A DNA stretch of 56,596 nucleotides from Roseomonas nitratireducens (GTDB lineage: Bacteria; Pseudomonadota; Alphaproteobacteria; Acetobacterales; Acetobacteraceae), in the NCBI RefSeq assembly GCF_017813355.1, contig NZ_JAGIYZ010000026.1:1-56596 (forward strand), read 5' to 3'. A program made the position numbers and the translations under genes. Positions 41,748 through 50,070 of this stretch are shown in pieces (the first letter of the stretch is position 1; every line of letters starts with the position of its first letter). The notes beneath the pieces are model-generated. The model was given only the letters and a program-made list of their open reading frames with translations, ran no database searches and had not been told where the DNA came from.

Positions 41748-42287
41748 ATGGAAGCAGATGCCGACCTGCCCGCGCTGCTTGCCGCCGTCGCCGCGGGTGA
41801 CCGCGCGGCGCTGCGTGGCGTGTATGAACGGCAGTCGGTTCGCCTCTTTGGTGTGGCGAACGCCATCCTGCGCGACAGGGACGCCGCCGCCGACGCGCTG
41901 CAGGACGCCTTCGTGAAGGTCGCGCGCCGCGCGGGGCAGTTCGACCCGGCGCGCGGCGCGGCGGAAGCCTGGCTCGCCTCCATCGTCCGCCATGCCGCGC
42001 TCGACATCATCCGCGCCAGGGGACGGGAGACGCCGACGGACGACCCCACCCTCGGCGACGAGGCCGTCGCCCCGGAAGCCGAGGAGAAGCTGGCCGCGAG
42101 CAGCGAGGGCCGGCGCCTGCAATACTGCCTCGCGGGGCTGGAGCCGAAGAACCGCGAGGGCATCATCCTCGCCTTCGTGCACGGGCTGTCGCATCCGCAG
42201 ATCGCCGCGCGGCTCGGCACGCCGCTCGGCACCGTGAAGTCCTGGATCCGCCGCGGATTGCTGGCGCTGCGGGAGTGCCTGGCATGA
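41748..42287 (+). CDS. ECF-type RNA polymerase sigma factor (SigK-like)
   Basis: A 179-residue group 4 sigma factor: region 2 (about 25-95, with DALQDAFVKVARRAGQFDP) and region 4 (about 115-175, with the helix-turn-helix SHPQIAARLGTPLGTVKSWIRRGL). Regions 1 and 3 are missing, as in ECFs. The start is uncertain: the ATG at 41748 is at the natural domain boundary but has no clear ribosome binding site. Its stop overlaps the anti-sigma start (ATGA). It probably autoregulates and may control the DUF4394 gene downstream. Confidence 0.88.
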   Translation: MEADADLPALLAAVAAGDRAALRGVYERQSVRLFGVANAILRDRDAAADALQDAFVKVARRAGQFDPARGAAEAWLASIVRHAALDIIRARGRETPTDDPTLGDEAVAPEAEEKLAASSEGRRLQYCLAGLEPKNREGIILAFVHGLSHPQIAARLGTPLGTVKSWIRRGLLALRECLA

Positions 42288-42964
42288 TCCCGACCGACCC
42301 CGCCGAACGCGACGCGCTGGCCGGCGAATACGTGCTCGGCACGCTCGATGCCCGCGCGGCGGCCGAGGTCGCGCGCGCCATGGAGACCGACGCCGCGCTG
42401 CGCGATGCCGTCGCGGCCTGGGAGGCGCGGCTCGCGCCGCTGACCGTCCTCGCGCCGCCGGAAGCGCCGCCGCCGGGGCTGTGGGACCGCATCGCCGCTT
42501 CGCTCGACGGGCCGCGCGCCGCGCCTGTTGGCAAGAAGCCGGGTTTCTGGCGCTTCTGGGCGCTGGGGGCGACCGCCGTCGCGGCGGGGCTCGCCGCGCT
42601 GCTGCTGGTCCGTCCGGCGCCGGAGCCGCGGCTGATGACCGTGCTGCTCACCCAGCGCGACCAGCCCGCCTGGCTGGTGGAAGCCGATGGCGGCGCGCTG
42701 CGCCTCGCCTCGCTGAACCCGCAGCCGGTGCCCTCGGACCGCGTGATGCAGCTCTGGGCGCTGCCGCAGGGGGCGAGCGCGCCGACCTCGCTCGGCCTCA
42801 TCCCGGCCGAGCAGGGGCGGCTGACCGTGACGCCGGCGACCATCCGGCCGGAGCCGGGGATGCTGATCGAGATCACGCTGGAGCCGCCGGGCGGTTCGCC
42901 CACCGGGCGGCCGACCGGGCCGATCCTGTTCATCGGTCGGCTGGCGGCGGCGCGCGGCACCTAA
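42284..42964 (+). CDS. Anti-sigma factor, RskA-like
   Basis: A 226-residue membrane anti-sigma factor. The N-terminal anti-sigma domain (about 5-75) binds the sigma factor; one transmembrane helix is at about 90-106 (FWALGATAVAAGLAALLLV); the C-terminal RskA domain (about 115-215) includes VMQLWALPQGASAPTSLGLIP. Starts at the ATG overlapping the sigma stop. Such factors are released by regulated proteolysis, linking an outside signal to transcription; the signal is unknown. Confidence 0.88.
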   Translation: MIPTDPAERDALAGEYVLGTLDARAAAEVARAMETDAALRDAVAAWEARLAPLTVLAPPEAPPPGLWDRIAASLDGPRAAPVGKKPGFWRFWALGATAVAAGLAALLLVRPAPEPRLMTVLLTQRDQPAWLVEADGGALRLASLNPQPVPSDRVMQLWALPQGASAPTSLGLIPAEQGRLTVTPATIRPEPGMLIEITLEPPGGSPTGRPTGPILFIGRLAAARGT

Positions 42965-43059
42965 AAAAACTTCGCCCGCGCCTGCATCCACCCCCGCATC
43001 CGGCCCGTAAGGCGGTCAGCGGGGCCGAACGGCCTCGCCTGGGAACAGGAGAGACCGCC

Positions 43060-43845
43060 ATGACGACCAGCCTTCGCCTCGCCCTCGCCGCCTTCGGGAT
43101 GATCGCCGCGGCCAGCCAGGCCCACGCCGCGACGCTGATCGGCCTGACCGCCGACAACGCCATCCTCAGCATCGACAGCGAGACGCGCCGCGCCGGCGCG
43201 CCCATGCGCATCACGGGCGCCGATGGCCGCGTGCTCGGCATCGACCAGCGTCCGCAGGATGGCCGCATCTACGGCGTGACCGAGCGCGGGCAGATCGTGA
43301 CGATCGACCCCGCGACGGGCCGCGCGACGCAGGTCAGCCGGCTGAACACCGAGTTCCAGTCCGGCGGCCGCGCCGTGGTGGACTTCAACCCCGTCGCGAA
43401 CCGCCTGCGCCTGATGGGCATGAACGGCACCAACCTGCGCGTGAACGTCGACACCGGCGAAGCGGTGCGCGACGGGCAGCTGAAGTACGCCGCCGGCACG
43501 CCCTTCGCCGAGACGACGCCGCGCATCGTCGCCGGCGCCTACACCAACAGCATGACCGGCGCGCAGGCGACGGCGCTGTATACCATCGACACGCTGACGC
43601 GGTCCTACAACCTGCAGGCGCCGCCCAATGACGGCGTGCAGCAGCCGCGCGGCCAGGTGGCCGATGCGCTGCCGCCCGGCGTGGCCTTCGACATCCTGGC
43701 GGACGGGCGGGGCGGCAACATGGGCTTCGCGCTGATCGGCGGCACGCTGCATCGCGTGAACCTCGAGACCGGCGCGGCGAGCGCGCTCGGCGCCGTCGCC
43801 GGCCTGCCGGCGGCCGAGGTGATCGACATCGCCGCCACGCGCTGA
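43060..43845 (+). CDS. DUF4394 domain exported protein
   Basis: A 261-residue exported protein. Signal peptide (about 1-23, ending SQAHA) is followed by a repeat-rich beta sequence with DUF4394 features: TLIGLTADNAILSID, GIDQRPQDGRIYGVT, VVDFNPVANRLRLMG and a final LHRVNLETGAASALG. The pattern suggests a propeller-like fold. The ATG at 43060 has AGGAGA upstream. It lies 95 bases after the anti-sigma gene and may be a target of that sigma factor. Function unknown. Confidence 0.8.
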   Translation: MTTSLRLALAAFGMIAAASQAHAATLIGLTADNAILSIDSETRRAGAPMRITGADGRVLGIDQRPQDGRIYGVTERGQIVTIDPATGRATQVSRLNTEFQSGGRAVVDFNPVANRLRLMGMNGTNLRVNVDTGEAVRDGQLKYAAGTPFAETTPRIVAGAYTNSMTGAQATALYTIDTLTRSYNLQAPPNDGVQQPRGQVADALPPGVAFDILADGRGGNMGFALIGGTLHRVNLETGAASALGAVAGLPAAEVIDIAATR

Positions 43846-43927
43846 CGGCCCCCGCGCGCCCTCGCCCGGCCCGTCAACAGCCCCACGGCGGAGCCCTCCC
43901 GCCACCGGGCCGGAGCGAGGGAAAGCG

Positions 43928-43953
43928 CCACCGCCCCCGATCGGGGGCGGTGG
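43928..43953. terminator. Perfect 26-bp palindrome, probable terminator
   Basis: CCACCGCCCCC, GATC, GGGGGCGGTGG: an 11-bp stem around GATC that is itself palindromic, so the whole 26 bases are a perfect dyad. It follows the DUF4394 stop by about 80 bases and is followed by TTGCG. Terminator is likeliest; a regulatory site cannot be excluded. Confidence 0.55.
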
Positions 43954-44014
43954 TTGCGCGTGTGAGCGCAACAGGCGGAAGGCGCGGCGCCGCCGCGCGC
44001 GGCAGGATCGCCGC

Positions 44015-44488
44015 ATGAGCACCTTCCGCTGCATGCCCATCGACACCGACGCCGCCGCCCGCTTCCGCGCCACCGGGCGCGACGACCGCGGCGGGCCCGT
44101 CCATCTCCGCGAGGTCACCGGGCCCGGCTTCCCGTGCCGGCATTGCCTGCGCCTCGGCCGGCCGGGGGAGCGGATGCTGCTCGCCTCCTGGGACCTGCCG
44201 CTGCCGCAGGGGCCGTACTGGACGCCATCGCCGGTCTTCGTCCACGCGCATGACTGCGCGCGCGGCGAGATCCTGGACGCGCTGCCGGAGACGGTGACGG
44301 AGAACGCCATCGTCTCGCTGCGCCACTACGATGCGCAGGGCATGGTGCTCTACGACCTCGGCGTGGTGGTGCCGGGGGAGGAAGCGGAGGCGGCGCTGCG
44401 CGCGCGGATCGACGATCCGCGCGTCGCCTACGTCAACATCCACACCGCGCGGCCGGGCTGCTGGCTCACGCGGGTGGAGAAGGCCTAG
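44015..44488 (+). CDS. DUF1203 family protein
   Basis: A 157-residue cytoplasmic protein of the DUF1203 family. Characteristic segments are DRGGPVHLREVTGPGFPCRHCLR, FVHAHDCAR and LRHYDAQGMVLYDLG. Cysteine and histidine residues in CRHC and HAHDC could bind a metal. AGGA lies 8 bases upstream of the ATG. Its TAG stop shares CTAG with the stop of the convergent BKACE gene. Function unknown. Confidence 0.8.
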   Translation: MSTFRCMPIDTDAAARFRATGRDDRGGPVHLREVTGPGFPCRHCLRLGRPGERMLLASWDLPLPQGPYWTPSPVFVHAHDCARGEILDALPETVTENAIVSLRHYDAQGMVLYDLGVVVPGEEAEAALRARIDDPRVAYVNIHTARPGCWLTRVEKA

Positions 44489-45411
44489 AAGCCGACGAGG
44501 TCGCCGCCCTTCAGCTTCAGCATCGCCCGCGCTTCCGCGGGGGTGGCGATCTCGAGCGACAATTCCTCGAGGATGCGGCGGATCTTCGCCACCTGCTGCG
44601 CGTTCGACGTGGCCTGCTGGCCCTTGCCGATCCACAGGCTGTCCTCGAGCCCCACGCGCACATTGCCGCCGAGCATGCCGGCCATGGTGCAGAAGGGCAT
44701 CTGGTTGCGCCCGGCGGCGAGCACGGACCAGACATAGTCGTGGCCGAACAGCCGGTCCGCCGTCTCCTTCATGAACATCAGGTTGCGCGGCTCGGCGCCG
44801 ATGCCGCCCAGGATGCCGAAGATGGTCTGGGTGAACAGCGGCGGCTCCACCACCTTGCGGTCGAGCATGTGCGCGAGGTTGTACAGGTGGCCGACGTCGT
44901 AGCACTCGAACTCGAAGCGCGTGCCGTGGCCCTTGCCCAGCCGCTCCACGATCTGCTCGATGTCCTGGAAGGTGTTGCGGAAGATGTAGTTGGTGGTGCC
45001 TTCCAGGTAGGGCTTCTCCCACTCGTGCTTGAAGTGCTTCACGCGCGCGGCGGACGCCGAGATGTTGAAGTTCATCGAGCCCATGTTGAGGCTGCACATC
45101 TCCGGCTTGGCCAGCAGCGGCGCGGCGAGCCGCTCATCCACCGTCATGCCGAGCCCGCCGCCGGTCGTGATGTTGATGACCGCGTCGGTGGACTGCTTGA
45201 TGACCGGCAGGAACTGCATGAAGACGGCCGGGTCGGGCGTCGGACGGCCGTCGATCGGGTCGCGCGCGTGCAGGTGGATGATGCTCGCCCCGGCTTCCGC
45301 CGCCGCGATCGACTGCTCCGCGATCTCCTGCGGCGTGATGGGCAGGTGGTCGGACATCGAGGGCGTGTGGATCGCGCCGGTGACGGCGCAGGTGATGATG
45401 ACCTTGGACAT
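44485..45411 (-). CDS. BKACE/DUF849 family beta-keto acid cleavage enzyme
   Basis: A 308-residue TIM-barrel enzyme of the BKACE (DUF849) family, whose founding member Kce cleaves 3-keto-5-aminohexanoate with acetyl-CoA to acetoacetate and an aminoacyl-CoA. Metal ligands His46 and His48 (IIHLHARDP) match Kce, and the family segments NITTGGGLGMT and NLMFMKETADRLFG are present. GGAGGAACC precedes the ATG. Specificity varies widely across BKACE; the substrate here is unknown. It is divergent from the amidohydrolase over 115 bases, so both may be controlled together. Confidence 0.88.
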   Translation of the reverse strand: MSKVIITCAVTGAIHTPSMSDHLPITPQEIAEQSIAAAEAGASIIHLHARDPIDGRPTPDPAVFMQFLPVIKQSTDAVINITTGGGLGMTVDERLAAPLLAKPEMCSLNMGSMNFNISASAARVKHFKHEWEKPYLEGTTNYIFRNTFQDIEQIVERLGKGHGTRFEFECYDVGHLYNLAHMLDRKVVEPPLFTQTIFGILGGIGAEPRNLMFMKETADRLFGHDYVWSVLAAGRNQMPFCTMAGMLGGNVRVGLEDSLWIGKGQQATSNAQQVAKIRRILEELSLEIATPAEARAMLKLKGGDLVGF

Positions 45412-45526
45412 GGCTGGTTCCTCCGCGATGGGCGCGATCCTGCCCAAGGCGGCGGCGCGCCGGAAGGGGGCGTGACGCCGGGAGTGCCGATCCCCTAGCG
45501 TTCCAGGTTCGCAGCAGGAGCCCGCC
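45412..45526. promoter_or_regulatory. Divergent promoter region: BKACE versus amidohydrolase
   Basis: 115 bases hold both ribosome binding sites and presumably both promoters. I see no clear -35/-10 pair or operator. Confidence 0.35.
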
Positions 45527-47068
45527 ATGACCGTCACGCTCGTCCGCGGCCGCCACGTGATCGAGCGCGTCGCGGATCGCGACCATGCTGTGATCCACGA
45601 CGACGGCGCCGTCGCGGTGCAGGGGGACCGCGTGGTCGCCATCGGGCGCTTCGCCGACCTCGCGGCACGATACCCCGGCGCGGCGATGCTGGGGTCCGAC
45701 CGCCACGTCGTCCTGCCGGGACTGGTGAACAGCCACCATCACGTGGGGCTGACGCCGGTGCAGCTGGGGTCGCTCGACCAGCCGCTGGAGCTCTGGTTCG
45801 CGACGCGTATGGTCGCGCGCGACGTCGACCTGCATCTCGACACGCTCTACTCGGCCTTCGAGATGATCGGCTCGGGCGTGACCACCGTGCAGCACCTGCA
45901 CGGGCGCGCACCCGGCGCGATCGGGGATGTGGAACGCGCGGCGCGGCAGGTGATCGGCGCCTACCAGGCGATCGGCATGCGCGCCTCCTACTCCTACGCC
46001 TTCCGCGACCAGAACCGGCTGGTCTACGAGGACGACGCGGCCTTCATCGCCCGCCTGCCGCCCGAACTCGGCGCGCGGCTGGCCGAGAACCTCGCCCGCT
46101 TCCACATCACGGCGGACGAGTATTTCGACATGGTGCTGCGGCTGGCCGACCACGTCGCCGGCGACCCGCGCATCGCGGTGCAGCTCGCCCCCACCAACCT
46201 GCACTGGGTGTCCGACCGGGCGCTGGACGGGTTCCGGGAGGTGTCGGCGCGCCACAACCTGCCGATGCACATGCACCTGAACGAGACCGCCTACCAGAAG
46301 CGCTACGCCCGGCTGCGCGGCGGCGGCACGGCGCTGGACCACATCGCCCGGCACGGGCTGCTCGGGCCGAGGATGACGCTGGGGCACGCCGTCTGGCTGA
46401 CCGAGGCCGACATGGACCGCGTAGCCGAGACCGGCACGCTGATCTGCCACAACGCGAGTTCCAACCTGCGGCTGCGCAGCGGCGTCGCCTGCCTGGGCTG
46501 CTTCGCCCGCCGCGGCATCCGCGTGGCCATGGGCATGGACGAGGCCGGCATCAACGACGACCGCGACATGCTGGCGGAGATGCGGCTGGTGCTGCGCCTG
46601 CACCGCGTCCCCGGCATGGACCCGGCCGAGGTGCCCTCCGCGCCGGAGGTGCTGCGCATGGCGAGCGAGAATGGCGGCCTGACCACGCCCTTCGGCGCCG
46701 CGATCGGCACGCTGACCCCGGGGTCCTTCGCCGACCTGTCCCTGATGCGCTGGGACAGCCTCGCCTCGCCCTATCTCGATCCGCTGATCCCGGTGGTCGA
46801 CGCCGTGCTGCTGCGCGCCAAGGCCGAGGGGGTGGAGACGGTGATGATCGGTGGGGAGGTGGTGATGCGGGACCGCCGCTTCACCCGGCTGGACCGGGAG
46901 GCGGCGCTGGCCGAGCTCGCCGCGCAGCTCGCCTTGCCGCTGCGGCCGGAGGAGGAGCGCCGCCGCGCGCTGGCGCGCGACATCCTGCCCCATGTGCGGG
47001 ATTTCTACGCGGGCTACCTCGATGGCGAGGTGCGGGCGCCCTTCACGGCGCCGAATTCCCGCATTTGA
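45527..47068 (+). CDS. Amidohydrolase-superfamily deaminase/chlorohydrolase-like enzyme
   Basis: A 513-residue metal-dependent hydrolase of the amidohydrolase superfamily. The metal site is visible: NSHHHVGL (first HxH), a later HMHLNET, the GHAVWL histidine and the MDEAGINDDRD aspartate. The layout resembles cytosine/guanine deaminases and AtzB/TrzN/SsnA-type enzymes. It could deaminate or dechlorinate a heterocycle. Lying 4 kb from the Mo-hydroxylase operon, it might act on a related compound, though it is separately transcribed. The start follows AGCAGGAG. Substrate unknown. Confidence 0.87.
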   Translation: MTVTLVRGRHVIERVADRDHAVIHDDGAVAVQGDRVVAIGRFADLAARYPGAAMLGSDRHVVLPGLVNSHHHVGLTPVQLGSLDQPLELWFATRMVARDVDLHLDTLYSAFEMIGSGVTTVQHLHGRAPGAIGDVERAARQVIGAYQAIGMRASYSYAFRDQNRLVYEDDAAFIARLPPELGARLAENLARFHITADEYFDMVLRLADHVAGDPRIAVQLAPTNLHWVSDRALDGFREVSARHNLPMHMHLNETAYQKRYARLRGGGTALDHIARHGLLGPRMTLGHAVWLTEADMDRVAETGTLICHNASSNLRLRSGVACLGCFARRGIRVAMGMDEAGINDDRDMLAEMRLVLRLHRVPGMDPAEVPSAPEVLRMASENGGLTTPFGAAIGTLTPGSFADLSLMRWDSLASPYLDPLIPVVDAVLLRAKAEGVETVMIGGEVVMRDRRFTRLDREAALAELAAQLALPLRPEEERRRALARDILPHVRDFYAGYLDGEVRAPFTAPNSRI

Positions 47069-47073
47069 TCCCG

Positions 47074-47094
47074 GCGGTCGAATGCTTCGACCGC
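47074..47094. terminator. Hairpin after the amidohydrolase gene
   Basis: GCGGTCGAA and TTCGACCGC form a 9-bp stem around TGC, 5 bases after the amidohydrolase stop. Likely the terminator, without a T-tract. Confidence 0.5.
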
Positions 47095-47128
47095 TGGCAG
47101 GCCCTTTCTGTGCCCTCAAACGCCGGGC

Positions 47129-47210
47129 GCAAACTTCCAGTTTGCTTGGCTTCGCCGGACGTCCGGCGGGCCGCCTTCGCGGCCTCGGCACGAGTCAGAG
47201 ACTCGTGCCG
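47129..47210. repeat. Cluster of four further inverted repeats
   Basis: Consecutive dyads: GCAAACT/AGTTTGC at 47129-47145; a perfect 16-base palindrome CGCCGGACGTCCGGCG at 47153-47168; GGCCGC/GCGGCC at 47169-47184; and an 11-bp stem CGGCACGAGTC/GACTCGTGCCG at 47186-47210. The density is much higher than in other intergenic regions of the window. It resembles a REP-like intergenic element. Confidence 0.5.
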
Positions 47211-47225
47211 CCAGCATGACCGGCA

Positions 47226-47261
47226 CAAAAAAGGGCGGCCGCCCCGTGGGGCGCCGCCCTT
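47226..47261 (-). terminator. Intrinsic terminator of rpmB
   Basis: On the minus strand a G/C stem (AAGGGCGGCGCCCC with one bulged base on the opposite arm) closes a short loop and is followed by TTTTTT. It lies 25 bases after the rpmB stop and is the clearest rho-independent terminator in the window. Confidence 0.8.
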
Positions 47262-47286
47262 GCCGTTGCCGGCCGGGAAGGGGCCG

Positions 47287-47580
47287 TCAGGCCGCCTTCT
47301 TGGCCTGGGCGCGTTCCAGACGGCGCTTCAGCAGGCGCGCCTCGTCCGGCAGGCGCCGGTCCGGCGTGCCGAGCAGGAAGGCGTCGAGCCCGCCATTGTG
47401 CTCCACCGTGCGGATGCCGTTGGTCGACAGGCGCAGCTTGATCGGCGCGCCGAGGATTTCCGACCAGAAGGAGGTTTCCTGCAGGTTCGGCAGGAAGCGC
47501 CGGCGCGTCTTGTTGTTGGCGTGGCTGACGTTGTTGCCCGTCAGGACGCCCTTGCCGGTGATGCCGCAGCGGCGGGCCAT
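47287..47580 (-). CDS. rpmB: 50S ribosomal protein L28
   Basis: A 97-residue basic ribosomal protein. The N-terminal [11 protein letters not shown] and the [17 protein letters not shown] motif are diagnostic for L28; the alphaproteobacterial type is longer than the 78-residue E. coli protein. The ATG at 47580 gives the standard start. It ends at a strong terminator and has a 96-base leader after a small unrelated gene, so it probably has its own promoter. Confidence 0.95.
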   Translation of the reverse strand: MARRCGITGKGVLTGNNVSHANNKTRRRFLPNLQETSFWSEILGAPIKLRLSTNGIRTVEHNGGLDAFLLGTPDRRLPDEARLLKRRLERAQAKKAA

Positions 47581-47676
47581 GGTGGTCTTCCCGAAACGAT
47601 CAGGGCGCACGGGACATTCCCCGCGCGCCGGTGGATGCGATGAAGGCGCGGCTTGTGGCCCAGACGGGCCCTTCCG

Positions 47677-47934
47677 TCAAGCCTGGGCCGGTGGGGGCTG
47701 GCGCGCCTCGGCCAGTTCGCCGCTCTCGACCGAGGCCAGAGCGTTGCGCAGCACGGCCGCGACCGCCCGGTCGTCCATGGTCCGCGCCAGCAGGCCCAGG
47801 GCGCCGCCAAGCAGGGCGGAGGCGATGGAGATCGGGTCGATATGCTGCTCCATCATGTACTCGATCGCCTTGTCCACCACCGATCCGGCGTGGCTGAGAT
47901 CCTCGGGCGCGCCACCCATGGCGTCCTGCTGCAT
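47677..47934 (-). CDS. Small hypothetical protein
   Basis: An 85-residue protein with a good ribosome binding site (GAAGGAGAA) before its ATG. It is mostly helical by composition, with a Gly/Ala/Leu-rich central helix (IASALLGGALGLLARTM) and an acidic C-terminal part; no cysteine is present. I do not recognise a family. It lies 60 bases downstream of the ABC exporter gene on the same strand and may be co-transcribed. Codon use matches its neighbours, which supports a real gene. Confidence 0.6.
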   Translation of the reverse strand: MQQDAMGGAPEDLSHAGSVVDKAIEYMMEQHIDPISIASALLGGALGLLARTMDDRAVAAVLRNALASVESGELAEARQPPPAQA

Positions 47935-47994
47935 GCGGCGTTCTCCTTCTTTCCAGGCCAGATGGGGCGGGCGGGGGCGGTCTGTAACCCCCTG

Positions 47995-49833
47995 TTACGC
48001 GATGGATTCGCCAAGCCGCCCGGCGCGGGGGCGGTCGAGGTCGGCCTCGGCCTGGGCGCGGGCCGCGGCCTCGGCGGCCGCGACGGCCTGGGCCTGGCGG
48101 CGCCACATCTCGGCATAGAGGCCATCGGCGGCGATCAGTTCGGCATGGGTGCCGCGCTCGGCGATGCGCCCTTCCTGCAGCACGATGATCTCGTCCGCCT
48201 CCACCACCGTGGACAGCCGGTGCGCGATGACCAGGGTGGTGCGGTTGCGCGCCACGTCGCGCAGCGCGGCCTGGATTTCCTGTTCCGTACGGGTGTCGAG
48301 CGCGCTGGTGGCCTCGTCCAGCACCAGGATGCGCGGGTCCTTGAGAATGGTGCGCGCGATCGCGACGCGCTGCTTCTCCCCGCCCGAGAGCTTCAGACCG
48401 CGCTCGCCCACCCGGGTCGCGTAGCCTTCGGGCAGGCGGATCACGAAGTCATGCACCTGCGCGGCGCGGGCGGCGGCCTCGACCTCTTCGTCGGTCGCGC
48501 CCGGCCGGCCATAGGCGATGTTGTAGCGGATGGTGTCGTTGAACAGCACGGTGTCCTGCGGCACCACGCCGATCGCGCGGCGCAGGCTGCCCTGCGTGAC
48601 GGACTGCACGTCCTGGCCATCGACCGTCACGCGCCCGCCGGTCGCGTCGTAGAAGCGGAACAGCAGGCGGGAGATGGTGGATTTCCCCGCCCCCGTCGGC
48701 CCGACGATCGCCAGCATCCGCCCCGGCGGGACGGTGAAGGTCACGCCCTTCAGGATCTCCCGGTCCGGGCGGTAGCCGAAGCGGACATCCTCGAAGCGGA
48801 TCTCCCCCTGGCCCCTGGCGAGGTCCGGCGCGCCGGGCGCGTCGCGCACTTCGGCCGGGACCTCGAGCAGCGTGAACATCTGCTCCATGTCCGTCAGCCC
48901 CTGGCGGATCTCGCGATAGGCGAAGCCGAGGATGTTGAGCGGCAGGTAAAGCTGGATCAGGTAGGTGTTGACCATCACCAGGTCGCCCACCGTCATGGTT
49001 CCCGCCGCGATGCCCGACCCGGCCAGCAGCATGGTCACCGTCAGGCCGACCGCCATGATGAAGGCCTGGCCGGCGTTGAGCATGTTGAGCGTGGTCTCGG
49101 ACCGGACATAGGCGCGCTCGTAGCGCGTCAGGCTGTCCTCGTAGCGCCGCGCCTCGTGGCCCTCGTTGTTGAAGTACTTCACCGTCTCGTAGTTCAGCAG
49201 GCTGTCCACCGCCTTGGTGTTCGCCTCCTCATCCGTCTGGTTCATCTGGCGACGGAAGCGCAGGCGCCAGTTGGTGAAGGTCAGGGTGAAGGCGACATAG
49301 GCCGCGATGGTGCCGAGCATCGTCAGGGTGAAGGACAGCGCGAACATCCACCACAGGATGATCGCCACGAACAGGATCTCGACGATGGTCGGGATGATGT
49401 TGAACAGCAGGAAGTTGAGCGAGGTGGCGATGCCGCGCACGCCCCTTTCGATGACCCGGGACAGCCCGCCCGTCGCGCGGTCCATGTGGAAGCGCATGGA
49501 CAGCGCGTGCAGGTGCTCGAACACCTCGAGCGCCACGCGCCGCCCGGCGCGCGCCTGCACCTTGGCGAAGATCGCGTTGCGCAGTTCCGCGAAGGCCGAG
49601 GACATGACGCGCAGCAGCCCGTAGCCGAGCAGCAGCGCGACCGGCACGGTGGCCGCCGCGGCCATGCCCGATTGCGGCGCCAGCGCATCGACCGCGCGGG
49701 CATAGGCGATGGGCACCAGCACGTTCGCCGCCTTGGCGGCCGCGACCAGCACGAGCGCGGCGACGACCCGGATGCGGAGCTCCGTCTCCCCCTGCGGCCA
49801 GAGATAGGGCGCGATGCGCATCAGGGCGCGCAT
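47995..49833 (-). CDS. ABC exporter of the Atm1/HMT1 family (fused permease-ATPase)
   Basis: A 612-residue half-transporter: six transmembrane helices (about 20-310), then an ATPase domain with Walker A GPTGAGKST, signature LSGGEKQRVAIAR and Walker B ILVLDEATSALD. The TM domain motif YETVKYFNNEGHE is typical of Atm1/HMT1-type transporters, which export glutathione-derived or sulfur-containing species for Fe-S maturation and metal tolerance. The ATG at 49833 is used; an in-frame ATG four codons later is possible. A 237-base gap separates it from the MFS gene upstream. Confidence 0.88.
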   Translation of the reverse strand: MRALMRIAPYLWPQGETELRIRVVAALVLVAAAKAANVLVPIAYARAVDALAPQSGMAAAATVPVALLLGYGLLRVMSSAFAELRNAIFAKVQARAGRRVALEVFEHLHALSMRFHMDRATGGLSRVIERGVRGIATSLNFLLFNIIPTIVEILFVAIILWWMFALSFTLTMLGTIAAYVAFTLTFTNWRLRFRRQMNQTDEEANTKAVDSLLNYETVKYFNNEGHEARRYEDSLTRYERAYVRSETTLNMLNAGQAFIMAVGLTVTMLLAGSGIAAGTMTVGDLVMVNTYLIQLYLPLNILGFAYREIRQGLTDMEQMFTLLEVPAEVRDAPGAPDLARGQGEIRFEDVRFGYRPDREILKGVTFTVPPGRMLAIVGPTGAGKSTISRLLFRFYDATGGRVTVDGQDVQSVTQGSLRRAIGVVPQDTVLFNDTIRYNIAYGRPGATDEEVEAAARAAQVHDFVIRLPEGYATRVGERGLKLSGGEKQRVAIARTILKDPRILVLDEATSALDTRTEQEIQAALRDVARNRTTLVIAHRLSTVVEADEIIVLQEGRIAERGTHAELIAADGLYAEMWRRQAQAVAAAEAAARAQAEADLDRPRAGRLGESIA

Positions 49834-50070
49834 GTGGCCGCCGTCGGCGGTGGGCTTGGCAGGGGGCAAGCGATGGACTCCGGTCTCGGCGAAGGCAGAT
49901 GGGGCCGTCCGCCCGGCGCGGGAAGCGCCCGCCCCGCATGGGAGCCATCGGCGCGGCGGATGCAAGCCCCCTTCATGCCGGCCCCGGCGGGCAACGGCCC
50001 TGGCGCCGCCGGCAGCCGGCGCGCGGCCGCCCCGCGCGCGGGCCCTGTCGCGCAATGGTCACGCGCGGCG

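Noticed and set aside
47043..47228. A 61-codon minus-strand frame in the inverted-repeat region
   Set aside because: It is made of hairpin sequence, has no ribosome binding site and no recognisable protein character.
49834..50070. A small gene in the 237-base gap between the MFS and ABC exporter genes
   Set aside because: Frames there are short, Arg/Pro-rich and lack ribosome binding sites; I see nothing definite in this gap.
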